Shown: one piece after another, positions 54,601 through 64,000 of the stretch
How the letters are laid out: each line of letters begins with the position of its first letter
Position numbering within the stretch: position 1 is the first letter of the stretch
From: Phaeoceros laevis
Lineage: Eukaryota; Anthocerotophyta; Anthocerotopsida; Notothyladales
Length of the DNA stretch: 64,000 bases
Assembly: GCA_049999765.1 (NCBI GenBank)
Contig: JBNGIQ010009367.1
Span: 1-64,000 of the forward strand
Direction: 5' to 3'
Translations under genes and position numbers: made by a program
The notes under the pieces: model-generated
The model's database searches: none
Seen by the model: the letters and a program-made list of their open reading frames with translations, nothing else
Told to the model about the DNA's origin: nothing

Positions 54601-57081
54601 CCAGCCACAGTGTTGAAAGCGCCCACATCCTGATCTTCATAATCAGGCATGTCCTCTTCTGGAGTTGGAGAGCTAGGAACTGATATGTTGACAATTGGCC
54701 AGACTGCACTGTCCTTAATTGAGTCGATTCGACTTTGTACATCCGCAACAACTTCCACAGATTGTTTAGCCGCCACCAATCGTGAACGTCGTGTTGGAAA
54801 ATCACCCTGCCAGGAAGAATATGGACCTTCCTTCACCAAATAATTCTTCTCATATTCTTTCACTGAAAATCCCACAGTTCCACTGTAGGAGATAAGGATG
54901 TTCACATCCTCGCCCTGCAAACGAACACATGAATTATGCACTTAGATTCTGTAATCAGGCCATTTCTCAGCCACAAAATGGCTTTCCTTAAGACCTCATA
55001 TTGCACAACAACAAAACGTGGCACGTATTGGAAGAGCATTGTCATCCTTGACGTTGTAAAGTACCTCCATACCAAGCCACTCCACCACCTGCGAAACTGG
55101 GATACCTTGATTCTTTTGTAATCCACTGTGGAGGGAGTACAGTGCTTGACTGCGTAGCTGTACAAAAGCCATAGATGATGCTCAGAGAAGCAGTGAGGTG
55201 TTTGAGGGTATCTCCATCTGTATGGATGTGAATGCATGTAAGTCCTGTCTACAGGTGGCTCTGCGGGTATTGCACCTTTGAAAAGTGTGCATGCATTAGA
55301 CATGCTTGCAGATAGGTTGCTCTTCTTGCAAGCCTAAAAAAAGCGATATAGTTGCCACTCCTGCTAGCTCTGTGTTGGATCATGCAAATTGCTGATCAAC
55401 ATCAAACTGCAGAAGTACTGATATTATAGGAGCTCCACTTTAGCCCTCAGAACCACTGTGGGGGCACCAGACATGAGATCACAAAGTCCAGAAACAGCTG
55501 TCCACCAGAGGCTAACGCCCATCATATTTAAAGAAAACACCAACCTGGCGACCATTCGTGCGAAGAGCACTTCCGGAGTGTTTCTCATTTCGGCAGTCAT
55601 TTTTGCGAGATCCAGCGACAATTCTGCTGGTTCCACCTGATCATCATTAACCTCAGGAACTAAAGACACGTCCTTGGATATTCAAGCCCATGAAAGGGGA
55701 CAAACCACGGCACAGAAGACCTACCAAATAACCAGGGTGTTTGTCAAGCTTGAGCAGAGCATAATAGCCTCTAAATTCTGCTTCAGATGCAACTGGAGTT
55801 CCTCTTTTTCGATGATCATCGTACATCTCAAAAAGGTCCACAGAGGCCTTATTCATCTGCTCTATGTTCAGATGCGGATCGAAACCCTCGTTAAAGCCTT
55901 CTCCCTTCGCATACTCACAGAGTTCATGCATGGCCAAAATGTGAAACCGTATCTGCATTCAAAAGGCCGGCTACTAAAACTCCTTGGCAACCTATCAAAA
56001 TGATCCAGTGAGATACACAAGATCATATTGCACGCAGAGACTTCACAACACTAACCATCTGCTCGTGCATAGAAATAGCGTCTTGATTGAAAATATGTTG
56101 CATTCTTAAATCCATCCGCACAGCTCTCATCCGATCCCACAAGAAACTGTGCAAACTGACAAGCTCGTCATCGTATGGCCTCTCAATAAGTTTGAGCAAG
56201 TGGTTCACAGTCCTCTGCAACACAGGTAGGGGTCTAATAACCGAGGCCTCCTTCTCTGCAGTCCTCGTATACTGCACATGCCAACGCCAACGTAAGCCCC
56301 TGCTGTCGCCACAACCTGAGTTAGCTCAAGACCCGCAACTACCAACCTTTTTGACAGCGAGATGCACACTGCTCTGCGTCCTGTCACCATCCAGCCGCTC
56401 AAACTTGTCTAAATCCCCCTTTCGCTCCCTTGCCAACCGCTCCACCTCTGCAAAGCAAGCACCGGGTTATCAGATTCTATCACCTGCCAAAACTATGCAT
56501 TCACAACAACTCAACATTTTCCCACCTGGACACATATCAGGACAAGTTCCTAGAATGGCATCCCCTCCCTCCACCACTGGCCAGTCCTGATCTTCCACCA
56601 TTTGGTCTCCCGCAGGCGACTTCTCTCGGGTCGCTGATACAGCAGGCGCAAAAGGCACATCACGTGCAGCAGGCACTAACTCCGCCTGCTCAGCTCCAAA
56701 ACGCTTCATCCGTCTGGCCTTGGCTTCTTCCTCCCTGACAGCTCCCTCACTCGAGGAAGGCATCCTTGCAAGCCCCGGTCCTTTCGCCCTCCCACTGGGG
56801 ATCCCAGACCTGCTCCTTGGAGGAGGGGACCTCGATTCGGCTCTGGACCTCGTCCCATTCTCACTCGCTGCCGTGGTGGCAGCTGCAGCAGCACTCAACT
56901 TGAACCCCACGCTGCCAGCGGCTATGCCAGCAGCACCAAATTGAGATGCCGGCCCCGGCCCGGGTCCTGGCCCTGGTTTGCCAATCCCTGGCCCCGTAGC
57001 CGCACCACGGCCAAACACAACAGGCCTGGGCGGTGGCGCCACTGGGCCAGTTCCACTGAAGCGCACGCTTGGGTCCTCCAT
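51667..57081 (-). CDS. SAC3B: SAC3/GANP family protein, SAC3B type (TREX-2 scaffold)
   Basis: Exon 1 (from ATG 57081) encodes a Gly/Pro-rich N-terminus with FG-type low complexity and ends at GTCPDMCP. The following exons give ERLARERKGDLDKFERLDGD, YTRTAEKEASVIRPLPVLQR, HELCEYAKGEGFNEGFDPHL, NIEQMNKASVDLFEMYDDHR, FRGYYALLKLDKHPGYL, VEPAELSLDLAKMTAE, YIAFFRLARRATYLQACL and LRSQALYSLHSGLQKNQG. This is the SAC3/GANP (M-CSN) core. A long C-terminal exon (53787-51667) carries the plant SAC3B tail. Between them lies a Lys/Glu-rich coiled coil (54200-54400). SAC3B scaffolds TREX-2 at the nuclear pore for mRNA export and is also linked to silencing. The gene appears intact across about ten exons. A 21-bp in-frame duplication repeats DGITHGI. 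Confidence 0.94.
53143..53184. repeat. 21-bp in-frame tandem duplication in SAC3B
   Basis: CCCATGAGTAATTCCATCAA plus one base is repeated once, encoding a duplicated seven-residue DGITHGI/V unit. Confidence 0.9.
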
Positions 57082-58699
57082 CGCGCCCAGACACTACATT
57101 GAGAGCTGGATTCCTGCTGCACTAGAGAGAAGACGTTGAAACTTGCCAAGGAGAGTAAAGAAGAATCGCTCGGCTGCTCGGCGTTTACTAACTTTTTAGT
57201 GAGGCGCTAAAGAGGCTCCTTTTGCATTAGGTTTTATTTATTTGTTTTGTGGCCCTCTTTGCCCTAAATTTCCTTTCCTTTCTATTCCCATAATTGATTC
57301 CTTTATTGATTGACTTTTGCTTTAGCCAAATGGCCCAAATCCTTGGGATTGTGTCGTTTTGATTCTTTTGAAAACCAACTTTACCATACTCAGGTACAAA
57401 TGAATAACAATAAATGAGCTTCATTTTATCATTTCATAATGGAAGATAAGAGCTAAAATGCACACATGGCAAGTACGTACATATACAAAGAAACGAGATA
57501 GTTGGGAAAGACTCCGAAAAGAGTTCGAAAAGAAAGCATATAGCACAAACCTAATCACCTAGTTGTAGTTATATTTTTCTAATCATGGATTAATCTTATA
57601 TATTAAAAAAATAGGGGTAGCTATTGTCTGTCCGTCCGTTCGTCCGCCCTAACCCTAACTAATAATAAACCCTAACCCTAACTAATAATAAATGATATAG
57701 ACATCTGGAAGCAACCGTTCTCTTTTAGTATATGTTATTAGCAAGCAACAAGATTATTTTGGTAAGGTTCTTTTAATTTTGTATGTTATTATTATTATAT
57801 TGTTGTTAGTTATATTAGCTTTGAAGAATTTGGTAAGGTTCTTTTAATTTTGTAAAAAAATTNNNNNNNNNNNNNNNNNNNNNNNNNNNNNNNNNNNNNN
57901 NNNNNNNNNNNNNNNNNNNNNNNNNNNNNNNNNNNNNNNNNNNNNNNNNNNNNNNNNNNNNNNNNNNNNNNNNNNNNNNNNNNNNNNNNNNNNNNNNNNN
58001 NNNNNNNNNNNNNNNNNNNNNNNNNNNNNNNNNNNNNNNNNNNNNNNNNNNNNNNNNNNNNNNNNNNNNNNNNNNNNNNNNNNNNNNNNNNNNNNNNNNN
58101 NNNNNNNNNNNNNNNNNNNNNNNNNNNNNNNNNNNNNNNNNNNNNNNNNNNNNNNNNNNNNNNNNNNNNNNNNNNNNNNNNNNNNNNNNNNNNNNNNNNN
58201 NNNNNNNNNNNNNNNNNNNNNNNNNNNNNNNNNNNNNNNNNNNNNNNNNNNNNNNNNNNNNNATAGAACATCCTCAAGCGCAGTGCATTGGAGGCATTAG
58301 TTAATTGTTTAAACATATGATTAGATTGTAGGAGATTACTTCTACATTGACATTGAATCCTCAAAGAAATGTTCAAAGACTATCATGCTTCAAAACATAT
58401 ATATAAACAAATACACATCTTTAAAAATCCACCTTCAGCTTCTCAATTGCTTTATTCATCTAATTGTTAAGTCCACCTAAGCTTTCAGCTGCTAATCTAG
58501 TGAACTTACAAAAAGATACATGCCCCGATGCAACTACCCTATTTTATAGGCCAGGCTCAGGTTCATGTTCAACCAACGATCACCTGACTGAGTTTCAGTT
58601 GAAACTGTCAAAAGTTATCACTCTAACCTATCATTTATGAACTCCTCAGTAACTTTCACATCACACCAGTTTTAACCATAATTTGAACTACACTACACG
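57082..58699. other. AT-rich intergenic region with a 400-N gap
   Basis: Upstream region of SAC3B, then AT-rich DNA. CCCTAACCCTAACTAATAAT is repeated at about 57643-57690. TGGTAAGGTTCTTTTAATTT occurs twice (about 57759 and 57831) just before the gap 57863-58262. No gene seen. Confidence 0.5.
57863..58262. other. Assembly gap (400 N)
   Basis: Run of N in AT-rich, repeat-containing DNA. Confidence 1.
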
Positions 58700-59120
58700 T
58701 GTCACTTGATGCTTTTGTCATCAGCAATCGTGTTGCGACTTTCATTTTCAGACACAAATCTTCTTTCAAGTTTGCTCACACACAGCATCAACACCTCTTT
58801 CTTCATAACTTTCTCATTTTATCTTGGTTCATTGTAGCTTTACTTGTGTCTTGTTTCTTGTTTAATACCACATGCTCCTCACATCCTCCATATTCTCATC
58901 CGCACTCATGCTCAATCTTCTTTCCAATCTCTCCTTGCACAGATTTCTCATTCCATGACAATGTGTGCTTGCCTTGTGTTACTGCTTCTGAGGAAGAAGA
59001 ACTGGCCTTACATCCAAGTGGGCGGCTAAGTTGAGGTATCGATTGGTAAAATGTTGTGCAGCTTTCAAAAAAATTAAGGTTAGGTAATGACATGTCCCCA
59101 TGGCTCAGACATGTCATGAA

Positions 59121-59281
59121 GTGGGTTCGTCATGGCTAATGGCTTTGATACGAGTAATGGTACGACTAGTTAGTGGGTTCATCATGGTCATGGCTAATGG
59201 ATTTGATATGAGTAATGGTACGACTAGTTAATGGGTTCGTCATGTCTAAGGGCTTTAATACGAGTAACGGTACGACTGGTT
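59121..59281. repeat. About 52-bp tandem repeat, three diverged copies
   Basis: Units begin at about 59121, 59173 and 59231 (GGGTTCGTCATGGCTAATGG ... GAGTAATGGTACGACTAGTT), with a 6-bp insertion in the second. Confidence 0.8.
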
Positions 59282-59318
59282 ACGGGTTCGGCCGCTTAGT
59301 GTCATACGGTTAATGATT

Positions 59319-59505
59319 AAGATCTCCGTCGTGGGGTTTGTCGTGAAGTGGTTACTAGTGATTACGGGGATTCTGTACGGGTAGAAATTTGGGAATAGAA
59401 AATTTCAATGGTTAAGATCTCCGTTGTGGGGTTTGTTGTGAAGTGGTTAATAGTGGCTACGGAGATTCTATACGAGCAAAATTCTTAGAATGGAAAAATC
59501 CCGCT
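59319..59505. repeat. About 95-bp tandem duplication, diverged
   Basis: Copies start at 59319 and 59414 (AAGATCTCCGTYGTGGGGTT...), with about 15-20% differences by eye. Confidence 0.8.
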
Positions 59506-60538
59506 GGGTTCAAGGTCTCGTACTGTAATGGGTCTGGGCAATTGCCCCAAGAAATGATACCGAATGCTCGGAAAAAAATAAAATTTTTGAAGGTTTCAAA
59601 ACCAAGTCCTTTAAAGGTTAAGATCATATTAGGTTACTAAGATTGTATATATACATACAAGTTCTAAAAAGGCTATTGCCTTGGATGCCAAGTATGAGCA
59701 AGGCAGATATCTTGATTGTGTAAAACATTGTCTAGGGGTGAGCAGCTTACCTAACTAGTTTGAGAGAAGCTTCCTTCTTGATCCAAAAATTTACTAATCC
59801 AACAATCTTAGAAGCCTTCAAGGCAAGAATAATTAGAACGGTACGCGACGCCTAAGCTTTTGATGGGTGCCTTCCAGCATGCTACAACCTTGTGGGATTA
59901 GAGGTCACCTTGTAGGTATACCATACTCTCCTTCCCAAAAGTGTGGTCTATAGTCAAAGCAGTATAACCAAACTTCCTTCCTTTCGTTTGCACAAGTAAC
60001 ACATGTATGTATTCCGACTCTAGACTTTATGTCCTCCATGTCCCTGCATCTAAAATCGCCACCGTGACGTCGTCTCCCGTATTTGACGGAGTCCTCCAGT
60101 ATGTTACGTATATGCCAGACGCTTGTGCCACCGTAGAAAGGGCATCCAGTGTCCTCCAATTTGACTTTGCAGTGGAGTCAAACAGATTTAAATTGCGGTA
60201 GACCAGACCAGAAAAGATGGTAAGGTTTCAATACGGTGGTCATCGGTTGACAAGTTTCTTACCCACAGAGCAAATCAATCTACTCCCAGGGCTTGCATCA
60301 CAATGTTGACGATACAGTTCGTCTATAATAGTTAAGGCACTCATTTGAGTTCATGTGCGCAGCTCGGACAATAAATTTACCCCGTTTCACAATCCTAGGT
60401 AGCCCTGCCAGACGGGCATCTCCACCCACCAGTTTCGCAATCAAATCTGGCATCACGCTAGCTGTGGCAAGCTAGCTGTGAGCCTATTATCATCTACAAG
60501 CGGCGCCACACCAGTATGAGGGAAAGAGCATATTTAGC

Positions 60539-61161
60539 TCAAAATCCGTGAATTTTGATCAAATCCTTCTTCACAACTCCAGCCTACACAAACGGGACGG
60601 ATAACATTTCGTCATAAGCGAAGTCCCTTCGCTCAGACGCGCCGACCTCAAAATCTGTTGACAAGCACAACTTACCTGAACAAGGAACTGGGACACATTC
60701 TTGCGCTGGTCCCCTTGTAGCTGAATCACCTGACCCAGCTCAGGGTCCTGCACCACTGTCCCATTACAGCAGAATTCCTGCAAAAACCCATGTCAGCATA
60801 TGAACCAGAAAACTGGAAGGCAGACAACTGCACTGGATGACCACTCGTACCGAACCCACTCAACTTGCTTCATACCTTCTTAAAGTCCTTTAAAATCTTG
60901 TTGTAATTGAATTCCTTCTTGAGGCCCTGCACGGTGGTTAGACTCTTTCTGCCGTTCCGCTGCTGGACTCGAACATGCACATAGTCCTTGGATCCTGCAC
61001 CTGAATCCTCAGCATTCGCATCTGCGAAAGGATCTGCACCCCCAAAGACAAACGTTTAGCATCTCAGATACACCAGCACCATGGCTCAGCCACCAGGATA
61101 AACACGAGCGTCCAAGCCACCTACCAAAGGCCCCAGCGATCTGGATGTCTAGATCTGACAT
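60539..61161 (-). CDS. eIF1: Translation initiation factor eIF1 (SUI1)
   Basis: Four exons (61161-61125, 61033-60876, 60777-60676, 60583-60539) join in phase to give 113 residues, exactly the plant SUI1 length. It starts MSDLDIQIAGAFGDPFADA, continues YVHVRVQQRNGRKSLTTVQG and EFCCNGTVVQDPELGQVIQL, then QGDQRKNVSQFLVQAG, and ends VKKDLIKIHGF. eIF1 binds the 40S platform and enforces start codon selection within the 43S complex. A typical long 5'UTR intron lies upstream (about 61225-61801). No lesions; certainly functional by sequence. Confidence 0.98.
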
Positions 61162-61224
61162 GAACCTGAGTTGAATGGTCCCAACCAAGAGGCTTCTTCT
61201 TGGCTATTAAGAGCTTATGCACAC

Positions 61225-61801
61225 CTGCAAAAGCACTTCTTGTTAGCTTCCAAATATCGAGTTGCACGGGACAACCAAAACAAACAGGCTTCCACCTGCA
61301 CGAAAGAACAGCAGAGAAACAACCACATACAAAAGGAACGAACCACCTTACTCTGTACTACACCAGCTGCACCATCACTCTACGCAGACCAAGGCATAAC
61401 CACGCATTCGCTGTCCTACCAACAAACAGCAATGTACAAACCTACAAAATCCATGAAAGCATCTTTCACCAAAACCAAAGCAGAAACCACACCCTATATC
61501 TCCACCACAATTACAGACTCTGCACCCTGAAATCAGAGCGGAATTCCCGCCAGGATTCCACAACCGTACTCCACCAGCCATCTAACAAAGCAAAACCCTA
61601 TACCCGATGCACAGAAACACAAGGTTCAACAAAAGATTTAACACAACAACAGAGTGCGCCTAGCCGAAGACAAGAAAGAATTCCAGCGGCCTGCCACACC
61701 CCGCTGACGCCGTTCCGGACAACACCACACGGACGGCCCCTCCCGGTACAGGAGGCAGGAAACCTACAGACGCGCTTGGAAGAGAAGGCGTAGACACTCA
61801 C
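61225..61801 (-). other. Probable 5'UTR intron of eIF1
   Basis: On the minus strand a TTTG|GTGAGT donor at 61801 and a TTTTGCAG|GTGTGC acceptor at 61225 bracket 577 bp upstream of the ATG. Long leader introns are common in plant eIF1 genes. The frames inside have no domains. Confidence 0.6.
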
Positions 61802-61802
61802 C

Positions 61803-63300
61803 AAAGCGCTGGGGGCGGGCGATGAGGGCAGCGGCAGGGCGCAGCGGCAGCAGAGGTGAGGGCAGGGCGGAGAACGGAGAAACGGAGCCACAAGATCGCG
61901 AGAGAGCGCCTTGGGGCAATGACGCACCTCACAGGCCCTCTCTCTATCTCTCTTATACGCGCCGCGTGGGTACTTTTTCCCTACCGGATTAAAAACCCGC
62001 ATCATAAATGGCACTATTCCCATCTCAACCACAGCCGCAACCCTAGTTAAAGCATGTAGCCTTCCTGACCGTCTCTCCCACTGGGAATGCTGCGATGGCA
62101 GCAGGACGGGGAGCTGGGGCCCGGGCCCCGCCGGTCCCCGGCCAGCGCGGGCAGGCGTGCCCAGGGCACGTGTTGTGCATGAAGGGACGGTCCGTCGCAT
62201 AGCGATGCATTCACTCGCAAGACGCAAGCAGCACTCGGAGTCCGTCCGTCCAGTACTTCCCTCTTTTCTTTTGTCCCTTTTTTCCCTGCACTGCACGTCA
62301 AAGCCTTTGCAAAAAAGGGAGCAACGGCAGAAAGGCATGGTGATGGTGGCAAAGGTACTGCAACTAGGCCCCTGCTTGTTTGTTTCTCTCTTCTGTTCTT
62401 CCTTCCTTGGCAGCAGGAAGGCAGGCAAAGGCACAAGCTCTTCCTCCGAGGATGCGCCTTTTGGTGGAGCAGGAGTTTTGGCACATTATCTGTGCCTCCT
62501 TTTCTTTTGCTTTTCTGCTACCTCTGGGACATACACAGATGAAACAGCCAAAACAGCGTCTGGTCGGTGAATGATCATGGCGAGTCAGACTGGTCACCAC
62601 CGGTTGTCTCTGAGAGAAGTCAATGGTCTAACAACAATATCCTGATGAGAGGCTGATGAGAGAGTAATACACAGGGCGGGGCAAAGTAGCCATTCACTTG
62701 AGAATGGTGGAAGAGCCAGCCAGCAAGCATGCCAGCCGGCCAGCCTAGGCAGTCCAGCTCGTTCCGTGCACCAGATACCTTGCGTGAGGAATGGCCAGGG
62801 AGATTGAGTATACAGAGGTTGTCACCAGGCATTTGCCAGGTGATGATTGTTATCACGGAGTCCAACGTAGTCCGGCCTGGATGCCCTGCCCCGCCCAGAC
62901 TGCAGCAGGCAGGCAGGCAGGGCAAAGCTGCGGAAGCAGGTTGATGAAGCAGGCAAGGCAGGCAGAGGAGGCAGCACAGACTCATTCCGTTGGCACGCAA
63001 CGCAGGCGGGTGCACAGCACAACGTCTGGCCCAGTCGGCAGGCAGGTCCAGGCCGGCCCTCCCTTGTGCTGTCCCAGGCTTGTCAGGGTGCTGGTTGATG
63101 GGTTACTTTGGACGCTGGCCCGGGGGACTGGTGTGGAAGGCTGCGGACACGGTCAAACTCATGTTCCTGCTTGCTTGCTGGTGGAGAGATGTGAGCTGTG
63201 CCCACCTTTTGCGTCAGTTTCGATGCATCTCACTGCTGCGTCTGGAGTATGTGAGATATCGTCGCACCTGTCCTCTCCTGCACTTGCCTCGCAATTTGTA
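61803..63300. other. eIF1 leader/promoter and intergenic region
   Basis: The first exon and promoter of eIF1 probably lie at 61802-62000. The rest has GGCAGG-rich stretches (about 62905-62965) and no supported gene. Confidence 0.45.
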
Positions 63301-63582
63301 TTGACCTGTTTCTATATTGAGGGCCAAGCCCGTTCCACAGATGGACCCCTCCACCCTCACTCTCTTCAGCCGCGACTCCATTGAACATGTGAGGTGAATT
63401 TCCAGTCACCAGCCGCAGCTGTACCCACTCTCTCACCTCCGCATGTGCCAAGGGACCGCTCACCTTCATCTCCTTGATCTCAGAGAAAGCTGTTCTTGAC
63501 CTCATCAGCAGCTCTTTGATAATGCATTTACAATATACAAGCCTACAAGGTACATGGATTCGATTAAGCTAAGTCAGATTCC

Positions 63583-63842
63583 CTCCAATTCATTGAGAAG
63601 TCGAAAGCACATGCAGAGCTCCTGCATGCACCTTTCCACATCCTTCAATCCTTGGTTAGCTCAAAATCGTACAGGAGGTACCATGTCTTTTGGCTTACAA
63701 AAAGGCCAGCCACCGTTTCAAGGATGATCTTGTTCGATGACGACAACCTCAAGTCTGCAACACATCCCAAAATAAAAACAGGGAAGGTTTTGACGGATTT
63801 ATACTGGACTTCTAAATTCCCGTGCACATGCCGTAAATACAC
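63583..63842 (-). CDS. Possible 3' exon(s) of an unrecognised gene extending beyond the window
   Basis: The minus-strand frame 63842-63645 includes VADLRLSSSNKIILETVAGL followed by FVSQKTWYLLYDFELTKD, which looks like real protein rather than chance. In the neighbouring frame the sequence continues LKDVERCMQELCMCFRLLNE and stops at about 63583, suggesting a frameshift or small intron near 63650. A CCCGCAG acceptor-like site lies near 63870. No family is recognised. A second frame at 63505-63230 (SEIKEMKVSGPLAHAEVREW) is weaker and may be separate. Confidence 0.35.
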
Positions 63843-64000
63843 GGTTCAAGTATCAAGTATTTTCTGCGGGTAAGACTTCCCCACCCTGAACACTATGGCC
63901 ACTGTCTTTTAACTGAAGTCCCTGTTTGTCAGGATAAAGGGTCCTATCATCGTCCAAACTGCCACAGACCAACACAGTTCATACACGTCAGGAAGGCTAG

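Larger units (their letters stand above)
58700..60538. other. Repeat-rich intergenic region
   Basis: Short frames (for example 58699-59034 plus) lack domains. It contains two diverged tandem repeats listed separately. Nothing supported between 59650 and 60538. Confidence 0.45.

Noticed and set aside
54902-55303. 133-codon minus-strand frame with a Trp-rich sequence
   Set aside because: It is a shadow frame across SAC3B exons and introns; the true exons (LRSQALYSLHSGLQ etc.) lie in another frame.
57643-57690. Telomere-like CCCTAACCCTAAC runs
   Set aside because: Only two units in each of two short copies; too short for an interstitial telomere array and not the usual plant CCCTAAA unit.
61598-62434. 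278-codon minus-strand frame upstream of eIF1
   Set aside because: It covers the presumed eIF1 leader intron and promoter, is Arg/Cys-rich from GC-rich DNA and has no domain.
1-64000. CRISPR arrays, rRNA genes, bacterial operons or viral genes
   Set aside because: Spliced plant genes throughout; no spaced direct repeats of CRISPR type, no rRNA sequence and no viral replication or capsid proteins were recognised.

Overview
The window is nuclear DNA of a land plant. Spliced genes with many short introns (mostly about 60-140 bp, GT-AG) encode plant-type proteins: PLS-class PPR proteins including one with a DYW domain, a plant-type ORC1 with BAH and PHD modules, BRICK1, the cytosolic ATP-citrate lyase alpha subunit, a chloroplast J-protein and a relative of the plastid RNA factor HCF107. 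Compact introns, DYW-type PPRs and a CRN-like NTPase/nuclease remnant suggest a seedless plant, perhaps a Selaginella-like lycophyte; that placement is inference.

Layout. 0-7 kb: two convergent PPR genes, a fragment of an ABCB transporter, and an unrecognised three-exon gene on the minus strand. 7-16 kb: gene-poor, mostly AT-rich DNA with many two-copy tandem repeats, a decayed Tyr-rich reading frame, a frameshifted CRN-like gene, and a noncoding block with 190-bp repeats, GGCGCGCC-containing units and a long hairpin. 16-38 kb: five relatives of one F-box gene family (two intact, three decayed) with shared noncoding modules, interrupted by a 3.07-kb PIF/Harbinger transposon, an HCF107-like pseudogene, an intact chloroplast J-protein gene and the small BRK1 gene. 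39.5-57 kb: a dense housekeeping block of ORC1 (-), DEAD-box helicase RH18/DDX55 (+), ACLA (+) and SAC3B (-). 57-64 kb: repeat-rich DNA with a large assembly gap, then eIF1 (-) with a 5'UTR intron, and unassigned sequence.

There is no operon logic, as expected for a plant nuclear genome. ORC1 and RH18 are divergent across 1.5 kb; ACLA and SAC3B are convergent with about 200 bp between stop codons. Functions span replication origin licensing, ribosome biogenesis, acetyl-CoA supply, mRNA export, translation initiation, actin nucleation and organelle RNA processing.

The strongest observations are: an otherwise complete ORC1 that has lost its Walker B glutamate, sensor-1 asparagine and both arginines of the arginine-finger segment; an F-box family in all stages of decay whose spacer module has become coding sequence in one copy; a duplicated mini-exon in the J-protein gene; a CRN-like gene in a plant genome; and a recurring signature of exact two-copy tandem duplications. 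Five runs of N (16688-16787, 20195-20294, 24152-24551, 32597-32606, 57863-58262) limit some calls.
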